From contig NZ_CP058909.1 of the NCBI RefSeq assembly GCF_013415905.1, positions 3,410,001 through 3,474,000 of the forward strand: a stretch of 64,000 nucleotides of DNA, in the 5' to 3' direction. Under the pieces are notes generated by a model, which did no database searches, was not told the DNA's origin, and saw nothing but the letters and a program-made list of their open reading frames with translations. Every line of letters starts with the position of its first letter. Within the stretch, counting starts at the first letter, position 1. Shown here one piece after another: positions 1-9,235 of this stretch. The position numbers and the translations under genes are program-made. Source of the DNA: Halosimplex pelagicum. GTDB taxonomy: Archaea; Halobacteriota; Halobacteria; Halobacteriales; Haloarculaceae.

Positions 1-60
1 TCGGCCCACCGAGATAGACCCTGATTACACGTTTCTCACGAGAAACGCGAACCCTGACCG

Positions 61-2766
61 TCAGCCCACAATCAGGATCGCCGACTCGGTCTCGATCATC
101 TCACCGTCGCCGGAGTACGTCCGCGCTTCTTCGATCTCGTACATCTCCGACTCTAGCTCGACGCCCGCGACCTCCAGCTTGCCGTCGACTTCCTCGAACT
201 CACCGCTCTCGATGGCGGCGTCGATGTCGCCGACCTGGCTGCCGTACTCGGGGCCGACCAGCGAGTAGTCCAGGTCGACGCCGGTGACCTCGGTGGTGAC
301 CTCGGGGGCCTCGTCGAGCGTCTCCAGATCCGCGACGTGCATCGCCTCGGCGACGGCGTCCTCGAAGCCGGCGATCCCGCCGTAGACCTGCACGCGGTCG
401 AGGTCGGCGTTGAGCGCCAGCCCGCTGTCGGTCTTGTAGCGCCGGAGCGCGGCGATGACCTCCATCGCCGTCTCGCCCGCTTTCAGGTCCGCCTCGTAGC
501 CGCGCGTCTCCGGCCAGTCGACGGTGTGGACCGAATCCAGTTCCTCGCCACCCTCGGCGTAGAGGCGCTGCCACAGTTCCTCGGTGACGTGCGGGAGGAA
601 CGGGGCGAACAGTTTCAGGAACGTCCGGTGAGCGGTCAGGAGCGCGTACTCGGTCGAGCGAGCGTCCGCGCCGCCGTCGGCGTCGTCGAGTCGCTGCTTC
701 GCGATCTCCAGGTAGTCGTCGCAGAAGGAGTTCCAGAAAAAGGAGCGCAGTTCGTTGCGGGCCTTCGAGTACTCGTGTTCCTCGAACTGCTCGGTGAGCG
801 AGGCGACGGCGTCGTCCAGCTCGGCGAGCATCCAGCGGTCGACCGCGGCCAGATCCTCCTCGTCGGGCTCATCGACGGCGTCGGGCTCGGGGGTCAGCTG
901 GTCGATCAGCCGCGAGGCGTTCCAGAGCTTCTGGAGCAGGCGCTCGCCGGCTTCGAGGTCGCCCTCCTTGTAGGGGAAGTCGTCGCCGACGGAGGCGCTG
1001 GCCGACCAGAAGCGGATGGCGTCGACGGGGTACTCCTCCATGACCTCCGCGGGCAGGACGACGTTGCCCCGCGAGGAGGACATCTTCTCGCGGTTCTCGT
1101 CTAAGACGTGCCCGTTGATCATGACGCTCTCGAAGGGCACCTCGCCGGTGTGCTCGTAGCACTTGACGACCGTGTGGAACAGCCAGAAGGAGATGATGTC
1201 GTGACCCTGCGGCCGCAGGTCGAACTGGTAGAGTTCCGGCCGCTCCATCGTGAACTCTTCTTCCTGCTCGTCCCAGTCCCAGCCCGCGTTGATCAGGGGA
1301 GTCAGCGACGAGGTGGCCCAGGTGTCGAAGACGTCCTCCTCGGGGCGGAGGTCGCTGCCGCCGCACTCCGGACAGCTATCGACCGGCGGGTCGTCGGCCA
1401 GGGGGTCGACGGGCAGATCCTCCTTCTCGGCCACGACCGTCTCGCCGCAGTCGTCGCAGTACCAGACGGGGATCGGGATGCCAGAGTCGCGCTGGCGGGA
1501 GATACACCAGTCCCACTCCAGGCCCTCGATCCAGTGCTGGTAGCGGGTGAACATCTTTTCGGGGTACCAGTCCATCTCCTCGCCGGCGGCGAGGTAGTCG
1601 TCGGTGCGGTCGAGCATCTCGACGTACCACTGCTCGGTGACGAGGTACTCGACCTCGGTGTCGCAGCGCTCGTGGACCTGCACGGTGTGGTCGTGGTCGC
1701 GGCTCTCGACGAGCGCGCCCGCGTCGTCCAGGTCCTCGATGATTGCTTCGCGGGCCTCCTCGGTGGTCATGCCCTCGTAGTCGCCCGCCAGATCGGTCAT
1801 CGTGCCCGACTCGTCGATGGCGATGCGCAGGGGCAGGTCGTGAGCCTGGTACCACTCGATGTCGGTCTGGTCGCCGAACGTACAGCACATGACGATGCCG
1901 CTGCCGGTCTCCAGGTCGACCCGCTCGTCCTCGATGATCGGGACCTCCTGGCCGAAGATGGGGACCCGGGCGGTGCCGCCGACGAGGTCGGCGTTCTCGT
2001 CGTCGTCGGGGTGGACGAACACGGAGACACACGCGGGGAGAAGCTCCGGCCGCGTGGTCGAGATGGTGAAGGTGTCGTCGTCGTCGGCCTCGCCCGAACC
2101 GGTCTCGATCAGGTCGAAGTCGATATCGTTGAACTTGGTGTGTTTGTCCAGATCCTCCTGTTCGACCTGAGAGATGGCCGTCTCGCAGTCGGGACACCAG
2201 ATGGTCGGGGCGCGCTGGCGGTACTCCCGGCCCTGTTCGTAGAGGTCGATAAAGGAGAGCTGGGAGATGCGCTGGACGCGCGGCTCGATGGTCTTGTAGG
2301 TGTTCGTCCAGTCGATGGACATCGCCAGCGACTGCATCTGGTCGGTGAACTCGGACTCGTACTCCTGGCAGACCTCGCGGCACTTCTCCTGGAACTCCCG
2401 GCGGGTGTAGTCCTGGTGGCGGATGCCGAGTTCCTGCTCGGTGAGCCGCTCGGAGGCGATGCCGTTGTCGTCGTAGCCGAACGGGAAGAACGTGTTCCCG
2501 CGGGCCATCCGGTGGTACCGGGCGGCGAAGTCCTGCAGGGTGTGGGCGTAGAGGTGGCCCATGTGCAGGCTGCCCGAGACGGTCGGCGGCGGCGTGTCGA
2601 TTGAGTAGACGAGGTTCGGGTCGACCTCCCCGTCGGGGTCGTACTCGTAGGTCCCCTCGTCGACCCAGCGGTCCTGCCACTGCGGCTCGACCGCCTCGGG
2701 GTCGTACTCGCCAGGGAGTGCGTCGTCGTCGGGCGCGTCCCCGTCGCCGGCGTCGTCGGTGCTCAT
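61..2766 (-). CDS. valS: Valine--tRNA ligase
   Basis: Class I aminoacyl-tRNA synthetase that charges tRNA-Val in the cytoplasm. The 901-residue protein has the HIGH-type motif HMGH at about residues 68-71 and the KMSKS-type motif KMSSS at about 561-565. Cysteine pairs (WCPDC near 190, CDDC and CPEC near 440-480) look like zinc-binding knuckles. Length is normal for the archaeal family. The N-terminal 25 residues are acidic, as is usual in halophiles. No TATA box sits at the leaderless distance, so the message probably has a leader; a 32-codon ORF upstream ends in an ATGA overlap with this start. The gene stands alone on its strand. Confidence 0.97.
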   Translation of the reverse strand: MSTDDAGDGDAPDDDALPGEYDPEAVEPQWQDRWVDEGTYEYDPDGEVDPNLVYSIDTPPPTVSGSLHMGHLYAHTLQDFAARYHRMARGNTFFPFGYDDNGIASERLTEQELGIRHQDYTRREFQEKCREVCQEYESEFTDQMQSLAMSIDWTNTYKTIEPRVQRISQLSFIDLYEQGREYRQRAPTIWCPDCETAISQVEQEDLDKHTKFNDIDFDLIETGSGEADDDDTFTISTTRPELLPACVSVFVHPDDDENADLVGGTARVPIFGQEVPIIEDERVDLETGSGIVMCCTFGDQTDIEWYQAHDLPLRIAIDESGTMTDLAGDYEGMTTEEAREAIIEDLDDAGALVESRDHDHTVQVHERCDTEVEYLVTEQWYVEMLDRTDDYLAAGEEMDWYPEKMFTRYQHWIEGLEWDWCISRQRDSGIPIPVWYCDDCGETVVAEKEDLPVDPLADDPPVDSCPECGGSDLRPEEDVFDTWATSSLTPLINAGWDWDEQEEEFTMERPELYQFDLRPQGHDIISFWLFHTVVKCYEHTGEVPFESVMINGHVLDENREKMSSSRGNVVLPAEVMEEYPVDAIRFWSASASVGDDFPYKEGDLEAGERLLQKLWNASRLIDQLTPEPDAVDEPDEEDLAAVDRWMLAELDDAVASLTEQFEEHEYSKARNELRSFFWNSFCDDYLEIAKQRLDDADGGADARSTEYALLTAHRTFLKLFAPFLPHVTEELWQRLYAEGGEELDSVHTVDWPETRGYEADLKAGETAMEVIAALRRYKTDSGLALNADLDRVQVYGGIAGFEDAVAEAMHVADLETLDEAPEVTTEVTGVDLDYSLVGPEYGSQVGDIDAAIESGEFEEVDGKLEVAGVELESEMYEIEEARTYSGDGEMIETESAILIVG

Positions 2767-3116
2767 CGCGACTCACTCCCGGCGGTCGGTCGCGGTCGGG
2801 GCGCGAGCGCGGCGGGTATCGGTCGATGCGTGTCGTCGGTCGGTGTCGTGGTGTCGTACATCGGTCTGTCTGTCAGCTGGTCGTCGAGCGGTGCGAACGC
2901 GGTCAGAATGGAAAGGTGTCGGGGCTAGGGGGCCCCTACAGGTACGGCGACGGCTACGGACGGCCGGGGCTCGCTCGCGGTGCGGGCGACGACTCCGTCG
3001 AACGGCCCTGTCATCGGTAGAGGGTGGACGAGGCGCCAACATAACGCTTACGTCATCGCGATACGCCGCAGCGCCGTCGCGATACGCACGGCCACCTCCG
3101 CGCGCGGCGTGGCGCG
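2767..3116. other. Intergenic region between valS and ferredoxin gene
   Basis: About 350 bases without a convincing conserved gene. On the minus strand it must hold the valS promoter; a TATA-like GTTATG occurs near 3041-3046, which would give a leader of about 250 bases. The complement of 2926-2940 contains GTAGGGGCCCCCTAG, a GC-rich palindrome. An 11-base direct repeat (TCGCGATACGC) lies at 3056-3066 and 3077-3087. A 32-codon ORF (2763-2861, minus) overlaps the valS start by ATGA. None of these is established as functional. Confidence 0.4.
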
Positions 3117-3458
3117 CTACTCCTCGTCGGTCACAGGTGCGCTGTCCGTGTGTTGGCCCCAGAAGCCGGGGAACTTCCGCGCCGCGAGGTCGCCCTCGAC
3201 GCGGGTCTGGCAGGTGAGTCGCAGTCCCGCGCCGGCGTCGTGGGGCGGGAAGTCGAGTCGCCAGCGCTCCCGGGCCGTCGGCGCGCTCGTCGGCCCGTCG
3301 ACCGCGACCGCGCAGGTGCCGCAGGTGCCGTGGCCGCCGCAGTTGACCCGCTTCGAGGTGCCGTTGTGCGGCACGAGGCCGGCGTCCAGAAGCACGTCCC
3401 GGAGGACCGCGCCGCGCTCGCAGTCGACCTCGCGGTCGCCGTAGCGGACCGTGGGCAT
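3117..3458 (-). CDS. 2Fe-2S ferredoxin-like protein
   Basis: Small plant-type (beta-grasp) iron-sulfur protein of 113 residues, probably a soluble electron carrier. The cluster-binding pattern is visible as NCGGHGTCGTC around residues 39-49 with the last cysteine in TCQT near 82. The protein is shorter than halophilic ferredoxins of the Halobacterium type and lacks their N-terminal insertion, so it is more like the short 2Fe-2S proteins. It lies 24 bases downstream of the exonuclease gene on the same strand and may be co-transcribed with it. The redox partner cannot be inferred. Confidence 0.85.
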   Translation of the reverse strand: MPTVRYGDREVDCERGAVLRDVLLDAGLVPHNGTSKRVNCGGHGTCGTCAVAVDGPTSAPTARERWRLDFPPHDAGAGLRLTCQTRVEGDLAARKFPGFWGQHTDSAPVTDEE

Positions 3459-3482
3459 ACCGGGGGTAGGACCCAGTCCGAC

Positions 3483-4205
3483 TTACCGGTTCGGACCGCC
3501 GCCGAAGGGTCGCGCGTCGGCCAGATCGAACAGGTGGACGATGTCCTCCCGGCCGTAGTGGTCGAGCAGTTCGCGGAGCGACCGGAAGGTGAGCGTCTCG
3601 GTCGCCCCGGCCTCGGCGAGTTTCAGGTACCGTTCGCCGAACACGGGAACGTCCTTGTTGATCACCTTCTCGAACCCCTCGTACTTCGGCGGTCGCAGTT
3701 CGTCCAGGGCGATGCCGTGGTCGTAGTCGGCCCACGCGGTGTCGGCGGTCTCGATACCGACTTCGGCACACGCCTCTTCGAGACGGGTGTACTCCCCGAA
3801 CGCGTCCCACGCGGCCGGCTGGATGTCGTCGTGAGTCAACTCCTCCTCCAGCAGCGCGCTGATCCGCTGGGACGGTCCCGTTCGTCCGGGATGCTCGCCC
3901 GTCGCGGCCTCGGCGCGCCCGACGAGATGCACGAAGTCGAAGCCCTCGCCGCCGTAGGTGAGACAGGTGTCGCCGGGCCGCTCGGCGATCCACCCGCAGG
4001 TCCGCTCGACGAGGTCGAGTTCCCCGTCGGGACCGTCGGCCTCCCGGTAGAGCATCTCGGTCTCCCGCTCGCCGTCCGGGCCTTCGTACCCGAGCGCGAC
4101 CGCGAGCAGTTCGAAGTGCGCCGAGTCGCGGAAATCGGGCGGCCGCTCGTAGTGGTCGAGCGACGGGCTGACCGTCTCGATGTCGAGTGCGAATCTGCCA
4201 GACAC
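3483..4205 (-). CDS. Predicted 3'-5' exonuclease, DEDD / PolB-exonuclease-like
   Basis: RNase H-fold protein of about 240 residues. The DEDD residues are visible: ALDIET right after the start (ExoI), YGGEGFD near residue 95 (ExoII) and YGREDIVHL near residue 220 (ExoIII). This matches the stand-alone relatives of the DNA polymerase B proofreading domain, so a DNA- or RNA-trimming role is likely, substrate unknown. The GTG at 4205 is preferred because it puts ExoI at residues 7-9 and has a TATA-like GCTTTTGG about 27 bases upstream. An upstream in-frame GTG at 4262 would add 19 residues. The ferredoxin gene follows 24 bases downstream. Confidence 0.75.
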   Translation of the reverse strand: MSGRFALDIETVSPSLDHYERPPDFRDSAHFELLAVALGYEGPDGERETEMLYREADGPDGELDLVERTCGWIAERPGDTCLTYGGEGFDFVHLVGRAEAATGEHPGRTGPSQRISALLEEELTHDDIQPAAWDAFGEYTRLEEACAEVGIETADTAWADYDHGIALDELRPPKYEGFEKVINKDVPVFGERYLKLAEAGATETLTFRSLRELLDHYGREDIVHLFDLADARPFGGGPNR

Positions 4206-4301
4206 GTGCGGGATAGACTCGCCCGGTCGCCAAAAGCGTACGAGATTCTCCCGGGGACTCACGTCGGCGCTCCAGCGCCGCCGCCGCGCCGGCCGAATCG
4301 G

Positions 4302-5258
4302 CTACGCCGAGTCGACGAACGACTCGTACGCGTCCTCGACACGCCCCTCGTCGGGCGTTCCCGAGTGAACCCACAGCCCCCAGGTCCACGACCGGGATTC
4401 GCCCTCTTCCAGCGTCTCGACGGTGCCCCACGTCGGGTTCGCGGCGAGGAAGCCGAACGGCTCGTCCATGACGAACCAGTTGACCGGGTCGCCGCCGTTG
4501 TCGGGGTGGTCGAACATGGCGACCCCGGCCGACCAGGGATCGCCGACCGCGGCTGCGCCGGGCCGCCCGTCCAGCGGCCCCGAGTAATCGCACCAGCGAG
4601 CGGCGGGGCCGCTCGCGGCCCGCGGCGGCGACGTTTCCCCGGGGTCCCGCCCGTCGGGCAGCAGCACGCGTCCCTCGCGCAGACTCCTCGCGAACCGCAG
4701 GCTCAGACCGCTGTAGTGGCCGTGCAGCGTCTCGCTGGAGAGGTGTCGGCGCTGGCCGAGCGCGGTCACCTCCTGCTCCCAGGTCAGGAGATACCCGTCC
4801 TTGCCCTCGTCGTCGGCGCCCGGGTCGCCCGCGCCGGGCTCCCTGATTCGGATCGTCCGGCGGTCGCCGAGCAGGTCCTCGCCGGCGTCGGTCCGCCAGG
4901 TGGCCTCCTGTTCGATCACGGCGCTGGCGCCGCCACCGTCGCCGTTCTCCGTCCGAACGTCGTACTCGCCGGCCTCCGCGTAGCCGTGGGGGTTCCCGGC
5001 GGCGGCGTTGGGCTCGGACTCCCAGCAGTTGATCCCGTCGACGAGCTTCTGGCAGAAGAACAGGCCGAAGTGCCAGGGGTGGTCGTGGGGCGACGACACC
5101 ACCAGGTTCTCGCCGGGTTTCGTGTCGGCGCCGGGCGGCAGCGCGAGCGTGTCGAAGCCGGGTTTGCTCCCCGCCGGCTCGGCGTCGTAGCGGGCCAGCA
5201 GCGTGTCGTCGACCGAGACCGACACGGCGCCGTCCTCGACGGCGGTCTCCAGCGTCAT
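4302..5258 (-). CDS. DUF6807 (PmoA-like) family protein
   Basis: Protein of 318 residues with the DHPWHFGLFF...VDGINCWE signature near residues 55-80 and a late RCL-type region, as in the DUF6807 family, which is associated with sugar utilisation clusters. The start ATG at 5258 overlaps the stop of the upstream oxidoreductase by four bases (ATGA), so the two are translated together. The enzymatic role is not known; proximity to a Gfo/Idh/MocA dehydrogenase suggests carbohydrate modification or catabolism. No signal peptide is visible, so it should be cytoplasmic. The open frame extends much further upstream, but that part is the shadow of the neighbouring genes. Confidence 0.8.
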   Translation of the reverse strand: MTLETAVEDGAVSVSVDDTLLARYDAEPAGSKPGFDTLALPPGADTKPGENLVVSSPHDHPWHFGLFFCQKLVDGINCWESEPNAAAGNPHGYAEAGEYDVRTENGDGGGASAVIEQEATWRTDAGEDLLGDRRTIRIREPGAGDPGADDEGKDGYLLTWEQEVTALGQRRHLSSETLHGHYSGLSLRFARSLREGRVLLPDGRDPGETSPPRAASGPAARWCDYSGPLDGRPGAAAVGDPWSAGVAMFDHPDNGGDPVNWFVMDEPFGFLAANPTWGTVETLEEGESRSWTWGLWVHSGTPDEGRVEDAYESFVDSA

Positions 5259-6337
5259 CGTGCGGCCTCCCGTGCGTCGGCCAGCACCTCGTCGGTCGTC
5301 ACGCGCTCGCCGTCCCGCGCCGCGCTCCGGTAGATCGCCCGAATGGCGGCCATCGTTCCGAGGTTGTCGCGACCGCTGGTCAGCGGCTCCGCGCCGCTCT
5401 CGACGCAGTCGACGAAGTGGAGGATCTCGTTGACGAACGCGTTCGCGGTGGGCAGATCCGTCCCGTCGCCCGCGACCTCGTCGAAGTCCTTGCGGCGGTC
5501 GGGGTCGTCCCGCGCGTTGATCCGCGGCGTCGGCGACCCGACGTAGCCCTCCTGTTGTTGCCCGTCGGGCAGCGTATGCACGACCCCGTCGTCGCCGAGC
5601 AGCCGGAACGACTCGGTGTAGGGCATCGCCGGCGCCGACAGCGCGACCGAGAAGTCGGCGATCGCGCCGGACTCGAACTCGAGCATCCCCGTGGCGTAGT
5701 CCTCGGCGTCCTCGAAGGCGTCGTCGACCGTCCGGGTCCACGCCGCCGCCCGTTCCACGTCGCCGAGGTAGTACCGCAGCAGGTCGAGCTTGTGGACGCT
5801 GTAGCCGATGACGCCGCCGCCGCCCGCTTTCTCCCCGTCGTAGAGCCAGTGCCCCTCCGGAAAGAGGTCGCCCTGGTTGACCAGCGCGTCGCAGCGGGCG
5901 TGGCGGATCTGCCCCAGCTCGCCCGCGTCGACGCGCTCCTTCAGCGCGCGGTAGGGCGGGTGGTAGCGCTGCATCTGCCCGACCAGCAGCGTCAGGTCGC
6001 GCTCGTCGGCCGACTCGACGAGTTCGACGCAGTCGCTCAGTGAAGGGGCCAGCGGTTTCTCGATCAGGACGTGTTTCCCGGCCTCCAGCGCGGCCTTCGC
6101 CACCGGGTAGTGGACGTGGTGGGGCAGCGCGATATCCACCGCGTCGATATCGGCCTCCGCCAGGAAGGTCTCGTGGTCGGTCCAGTAGTCGACGCCGAAG
6201 TCCTCGGCCACCGCTTCGGCTTTCTCGGCGTCCACGTCGCAGACGCCCGCCAGCGTCGCCTCGTCGGAGTGGTCCTCGTAGGCCGGCAGGTGTAACTCCG
6301 AGATCCCGCCGGCGCCGATGAGTCCGATCCTCGTCAT
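5255..6337 (-). CDS. Gfo/Idh/MocA family oxidoreductase
   Basis: NAD(P)-dependent sugar or inositol dehydrogenase-like protein of 360 residues. The Rossmann motif GLIGAGGISELH is at residues 5-16, the family motif EKPLAPS near 95, and the catalytic-region GGGGVIGYSVHKLDLLRYY near 175-195 with the conserved histidine. The start at 6337 is supported by a TATA-like GGGTAAAGG about 27 bases upstream on the minus strand, which implies a leaderless message shared with the downstream DUF6807 gene through a four-base overlap. The substrate cannot be read from sequence; a sugar or sugar acid is likely. Confidence 0.9.
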   Translation of the reverse strand: MTRIGLIGAGGISELHLPAYEDHSDEATLAGVCDVDAEKAEAVAEDFGVDYWTDHETFLAEADIDAVDIALPHHVHYPVAKAALEAGKHVLIEKPLAPSLSDCVELVESADERDLTLLVGQMQRYHPPYRALKERVDAGELGQIRHARCDALVNQGDLFPEGHWLYDGEKAGGGGVIGYSVHKLDLLRYYLGDVERAAAWTRTVDDAFEDAEDYATGMLEFESGAIADFSVALSAPAMPYTESFRLLGDDGVVHTLPDGQQQEGYVGSPTPRINARDDPDRRKDFDEVAGDGTDLPTANAFVNEILHFVDCVESGAEPLTSGRDNLGTMAAIRAIYRSAARDGERVTTDEVLADAREAAR

Positions 6338-6444
6338 GGGTCCGTCTCCGACGCGGGCGGCCTTTACCCTTGCCGCGCCGGCCGATCTCGCTTGGAGTCG
6401 GAGTCCCGGAGACTCGAACCGTCGCCGGTCGTGACAGCGAAACA

Positions 6445-6451
6445 CTAAATA
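6445..6451 (+). promoter_or_regulatory. TATA-like box of the M48 protease gene
   Basis: CTAAATA ends 23 bases before the ATG at 6475, the usual haloarchaeal leaderless spacing. It decides the start in favour of 6475 over an upstream in-frame ATG at 6370. Confidence 0.6.
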
Positions 6452-6474
6452 CGGGGCCGCCGGACTCCCGGACC

Positions 6475-8223
6475 ATGCAGTCCAGGCTGGTGGCAGTGGG
6501 GGCGGTCGCGCTGGTGTGTTCGGCCGCGTTGCTCGCGGTGGGGGTCGCCGCGGTCGACGCACAGGAGTCGGGCGGCGACGTGACGGTCCCCGACGCGGAC
6601 GCGGTCATCGTGGATATCAGTCCGGACGGCCCGGACACGGTGACGGTGTTCCTGCCGACGCGGACGACCGACGATCCGGTCCTGACGGTCGAGGAGATGG
6701 CCGCCAGGGCGCCGGTTCCCGCCCGTGTCGTCTCGGTCCGAGAGGTCGACGCCAGGGTCACGCGGTACGTCGACGGGAACCTCGTCGACGGTGGCGAGCT
6801 ATACCGGCTCGAGATCCTGACCGACCTCGACGAGCGAACGGGGCCGCTGAGCGGGACGGTGTCCGGGGATACGCTGGCTGCGCTGGCACCGACGGACACG
6901 CCGGCGTTCGTCGTCGACGTGCCGGCCGGGACGGCGGTCGACCGCGGCTCGGTCCGGTCGCGGTCGTTTTCGAGCACGCGATACGAGTGGCGGCCGTCCG
7001 GCGGGTCGCTCGACGGCCCGATCACCTACCGCTTCCCGACGAGCACCGTCGGCCTGCTGGCGGCGCTCCTGCTCGCGTCGCTGCTGGGGTCGTACGGCGC
7101 GGTCAGATACCGGGCCCGCTCCGTCGCCGACGGTCCCGAGCCGCTGACCGAACGAGTCCACGCCGTTCGAGGGACGAAGGCCAACGCGCTCCTAGTCGGT
7201 CCGGCCGCGGCGGTCGCGGTCGCGCTGTGGCTCGGGAGCGTCTCGCTCGTCTCGCTGGTCGCGGGGTGGATGCCGTCGGGGACGCCTTCGGGGGCCTGGT
7301 GGACGGTGACGCGCTGGACCGTCGCGCTGGCTCCGTTCGCCTGCAGCGCCTGGCTCGGGGCGACCTTCGGCGCCGAACCGGTCGTTCGGGACCTTATCGA
7401 CGCGCCGTTCGACCCGTTAGTGGTCCTCGGTGACTGGGCGAAGTCGGCGTTCTACCGGGTCGCCCGCTACTGGGTCGCCGGTGCGGTCCTGCTGACGCTC
7501 GCACCGCACATCCTCGAGACGCCGCTGGTCGGCGGCGTGGCCGTCACGCTACTGGTCGTGCTCGACTGGCTGGTCACACCGGTCGCGATCAGGGTGTTCA
7601 ACGACACCGCGCCGATACCCGGGGAGTTCGGGCGCGAGGTGACCGAATTCTGCGACCGACAGGGCGTGTCCGTCCGCGGAGTCCGTCGACTGGACACGGG
7701 CGACGCCCGTCACGCCAACGGCATCGCCACCGGGATGGTCGGCTACCACTGGGTGTTCCTGACCGACGACCTCCTCGACGAACTCGACCCCGACCAGATC
7801 CGGGCGATCGTGGCCCACGAACTCGGCCACCTCGACCGCCGCCATCTCCTCAAGCAGGCCGCGTTCACCCTGGGATTCTGGTCGCTCGCCTTCGTGGCGT
7901 TCGTCCACGTCTACACGGAGCTGTGGCTGTTCGTAGTCGCGGTCTGGGTGTACACGCAGCTGGGGCTCGGGTGGATCGGACAGGGCCAGGAGTACCAGGC
8001 CGACGACTACGCCGCCGAGGCGACGAGCCCCGACGCCCTCGCTGGGGCGCTCGACCGGCTCGCGACGGTCAACTTCGCGCTTCGGGACACGGGAGTCGCT
8101 CACAACTACGCCGCGAGACACCCGTCGATCGAGGACCGGATCGCCCGGCTGCGGGACGATTCGGAGCCGGACGAAGCGACGGACGAGCCCGACGCCGCCG
8201 GCCGGCCGACCGCTGCCGAGTGA
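6475..8223 (+). CDS. M48 family membrane metalloprotease (HtpX/Ste24-like)
   Basis: Zinc protease anchored in the membrane, 582 residues. A signal-like hydrophobic segment covers residues 5-28 and is followed by an extracytoplasmic region to about residue 190. Several membrane segments follow (near 193-213, 240-263, 280-300, 335-370). The catalytic HELGH is at H448-H452 and the third ligand is in EYQADDYAAE (E506); another hydrophobic pair lies between these motifs. A C-terminal ARHPSIEDRIARL is typical of M48. The large N-terminal outside domain before the peptidase is longer than in bacterial HtpX. Likely role: membrane protein quality control. The gene is divergent from the Gfo/Idh/MocA operon. 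Confidence 0.88.
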   Translation: MQSRLVAVGAVALVCSAALLAVGVAAVDAQESGGDVTVPDADAVIVDISPDGPDTVTVFLPTRTTDDPVLTVEEMAARAPVPARVVSVREVDARVTRYVDGNLVDGGELYRLEILTDLDERTGPLSGTVSGDTLAALAPTDTPAFVVDVPAGTAVDRGSVRSRSFSSTRYEWRPSGGSLDGPITYRFPTSTVGLLAALLLASLLGSYGAVRYRARSVADGPEPLTERVHAVRGTKANALLVGPAAAVAVALWLGSVSLVSLVAGWMPSGTPSGAWWTVTRWTVALAPFACSAWLGATFGAEPVVRDLIDAPFDPLVVLGDWAKSAFYRVARYWVAGAVLLTLAPHILETPLVGGVAVTLLVVLDWLVTPVAIRVFNDTAPIPGEFGREVTEFCDRQGVSVRGVRRLDTGDARHANGIATGMVGYHWVFLTDDLLDELDPDQIRAIVAHELGHLDRRHLLKQAAFTLGFWSLAFVAFVHVYTELWLFVVAVWVYTQLGLGWIGQGQEYQADDYAAEATSPDALAGALDRLATVNFALRDTGVAHNYAARHPSIEDRIARLRDDSEPDEATDEPDAAGRPTAAE

Positions 8224-8275
8224 TCCGGGCGTCCGCCACCGAGACACCCGGCCGTCGACGACAACGCTCCGGTCA

Positions 8276-9178
8276 TCAGTCGTCCGAATGCGCCCGGACC
8301 CACAGCTCGCCGATGCGCGACAGGCGCGTGCGATACGATTTCCCCTGTTCCTCCTGTTCGATGTAGCCCTTCCCGCCGGGACCGAGCCGGTCGACGTTGT
8401 AGATGACCTTCGAGCGGAAGCTATCGGTGTACTCCTCGCCGAGTTCGCGCGCGAGCTCCTGTGCGAGTTCCGACACCGACTCGAACTCGCCGTGCTCGCC
8501 GAGGGTGAAGAGGATGAGCTCCTCGAACGGTTTGACGTTGGAGAACGACGCGACGGGGAGTTCGAGGATATGCTTGCCGTCGAACTCCTTGGCGCCGATG
8601 GTGGTCCCGCGCTCGTCGAACTCCGCGAGCAGTTCCTCCGCGGCGGCCAGCCGCTCGTCGACGCGCTCGGCGAGTTCGGGGTCGTCGACGGCTCCTTCGA
8701 GGTCCGAGAGCAGGTCGATGCCGCGGTGGAGCTCCTCGGCGAGTTCCGTTTCGAGGTACTTCTCGGGGACGGTGTAGTAGGTGTGGATGCGCTGGCGGTC
8801 CTCCTCGCGCTCGACCATGATGGAGTGGGCGGCGGTGGCGAAGGCGAAGGAGACCGTGCGCGGCATCGCGGAGATGTTGACCCAGACGTTGGCGTCGGCC
8901 TCGCGGTCGAGTTCGGCGTTGATGAGTTCGAACGCCTGCTCGAAGGCCTCGTCGTAGTCGTAGACGTCCTCGACGACGAAGCGCTCGGTCGTGGCCCCGA
9001 GGAGGTTGCGGTAGTCCTTCTCCAGCTTGGCGGCGAGATTGCGGGAGTACTCGACGTTGGCCTCGCTGCCGACCGCGCCCTCCAGCAGGACGACGCGGTC
9101 CACGTCGAGCCTGTCGCGCACCAGCGGCGCGATCAGCCGGTCGTAGTCGAACCCGACCGGGACGATGTGTGTCTGCAT
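8276..9178 (-). CDS. HFX_2341-type regulator (DUF6293), CARF-like N-domain plus winged helix
   Basis: Predicted cytoplasmic transcription regulator of 300 residues. The N-terminal half (residues 1-150) has alternating strands and helices with the pattern THIVPVGFDYDRL, VVLLEG and VWVNISAMPRTVSFA, like a Rossmann-type CARF ligand-binding domain. The C-terminal third (about 205-298, starting at ASFSNVKPFEELILFTL) looks like a winged helix. A coiled region joins them. TATA box GTATAAAG (complement) at 9202-9209 fits a leaderless start at 9178. The symporter gene lies immediately upstream in the same orientation, 57 bases away. Ligand and targets are unknown; family recognition is from recall of haloarchaeal annotations. 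Confidence 0.75.
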   Translation of the reverse strand: MQTHIVPVGFDYDRLIAPLVRDRLDVDRVVLLEGAVGSEANVEYSRNLAAKLEKDYRNLLGATTERFVVEDVYDYDEAFEQAFELINAELDREADANVWVNISAMPRTVSFAFATAAHSIMVEREEDRQRIHTYYTVPEKYLETELAEELHRGIDLLSDLEGAVDDPELAERVDERLAAAEELLAEFDERGTTIGAKEFDGKHILELPVASFSNVKPFEELILFTLGEHGEFESVSELAQELARELGEEYTDSFRSKVIYNVDRLGPGGKGYIEQEEQGKSYRTRLSRIGELWVRAHSDD

Positions 9179-9201
9179 ACGCGGTAGGTGGCCCCCGCGG
9201 C

Positions 9202-9209
9202 GTATAAAG
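9202..9209 (-). promoter_or_regulatory. TATA box of the CARF-like regulator gene
   Basis: The plus strand reads GTATAAAG, the complement CTTTATAC, about 27 bases before the ATG at 9178. It indicates that the regulator has its own leaderless promoter even though the symporter lies just upstream on the same strand. Confidence 0.6.
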
Positions 9210-9235
9210 TCCGTAGACTCTCCGGGCCGCTCCGG

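Noticed and set aside
1108-2604. Long plus-strand ORF (498 codons) opposite valS
   Set aside because: Antisense shadow of valS caused by high GC3; no domains, poor composition.
5259-7025. Upstream extension of the DUF6807 frame to 907 codons
   Set aside because: The extension is an out-of-frame reading of the Gfo/Idh/MocA and M48 genes; family start is at 5258.
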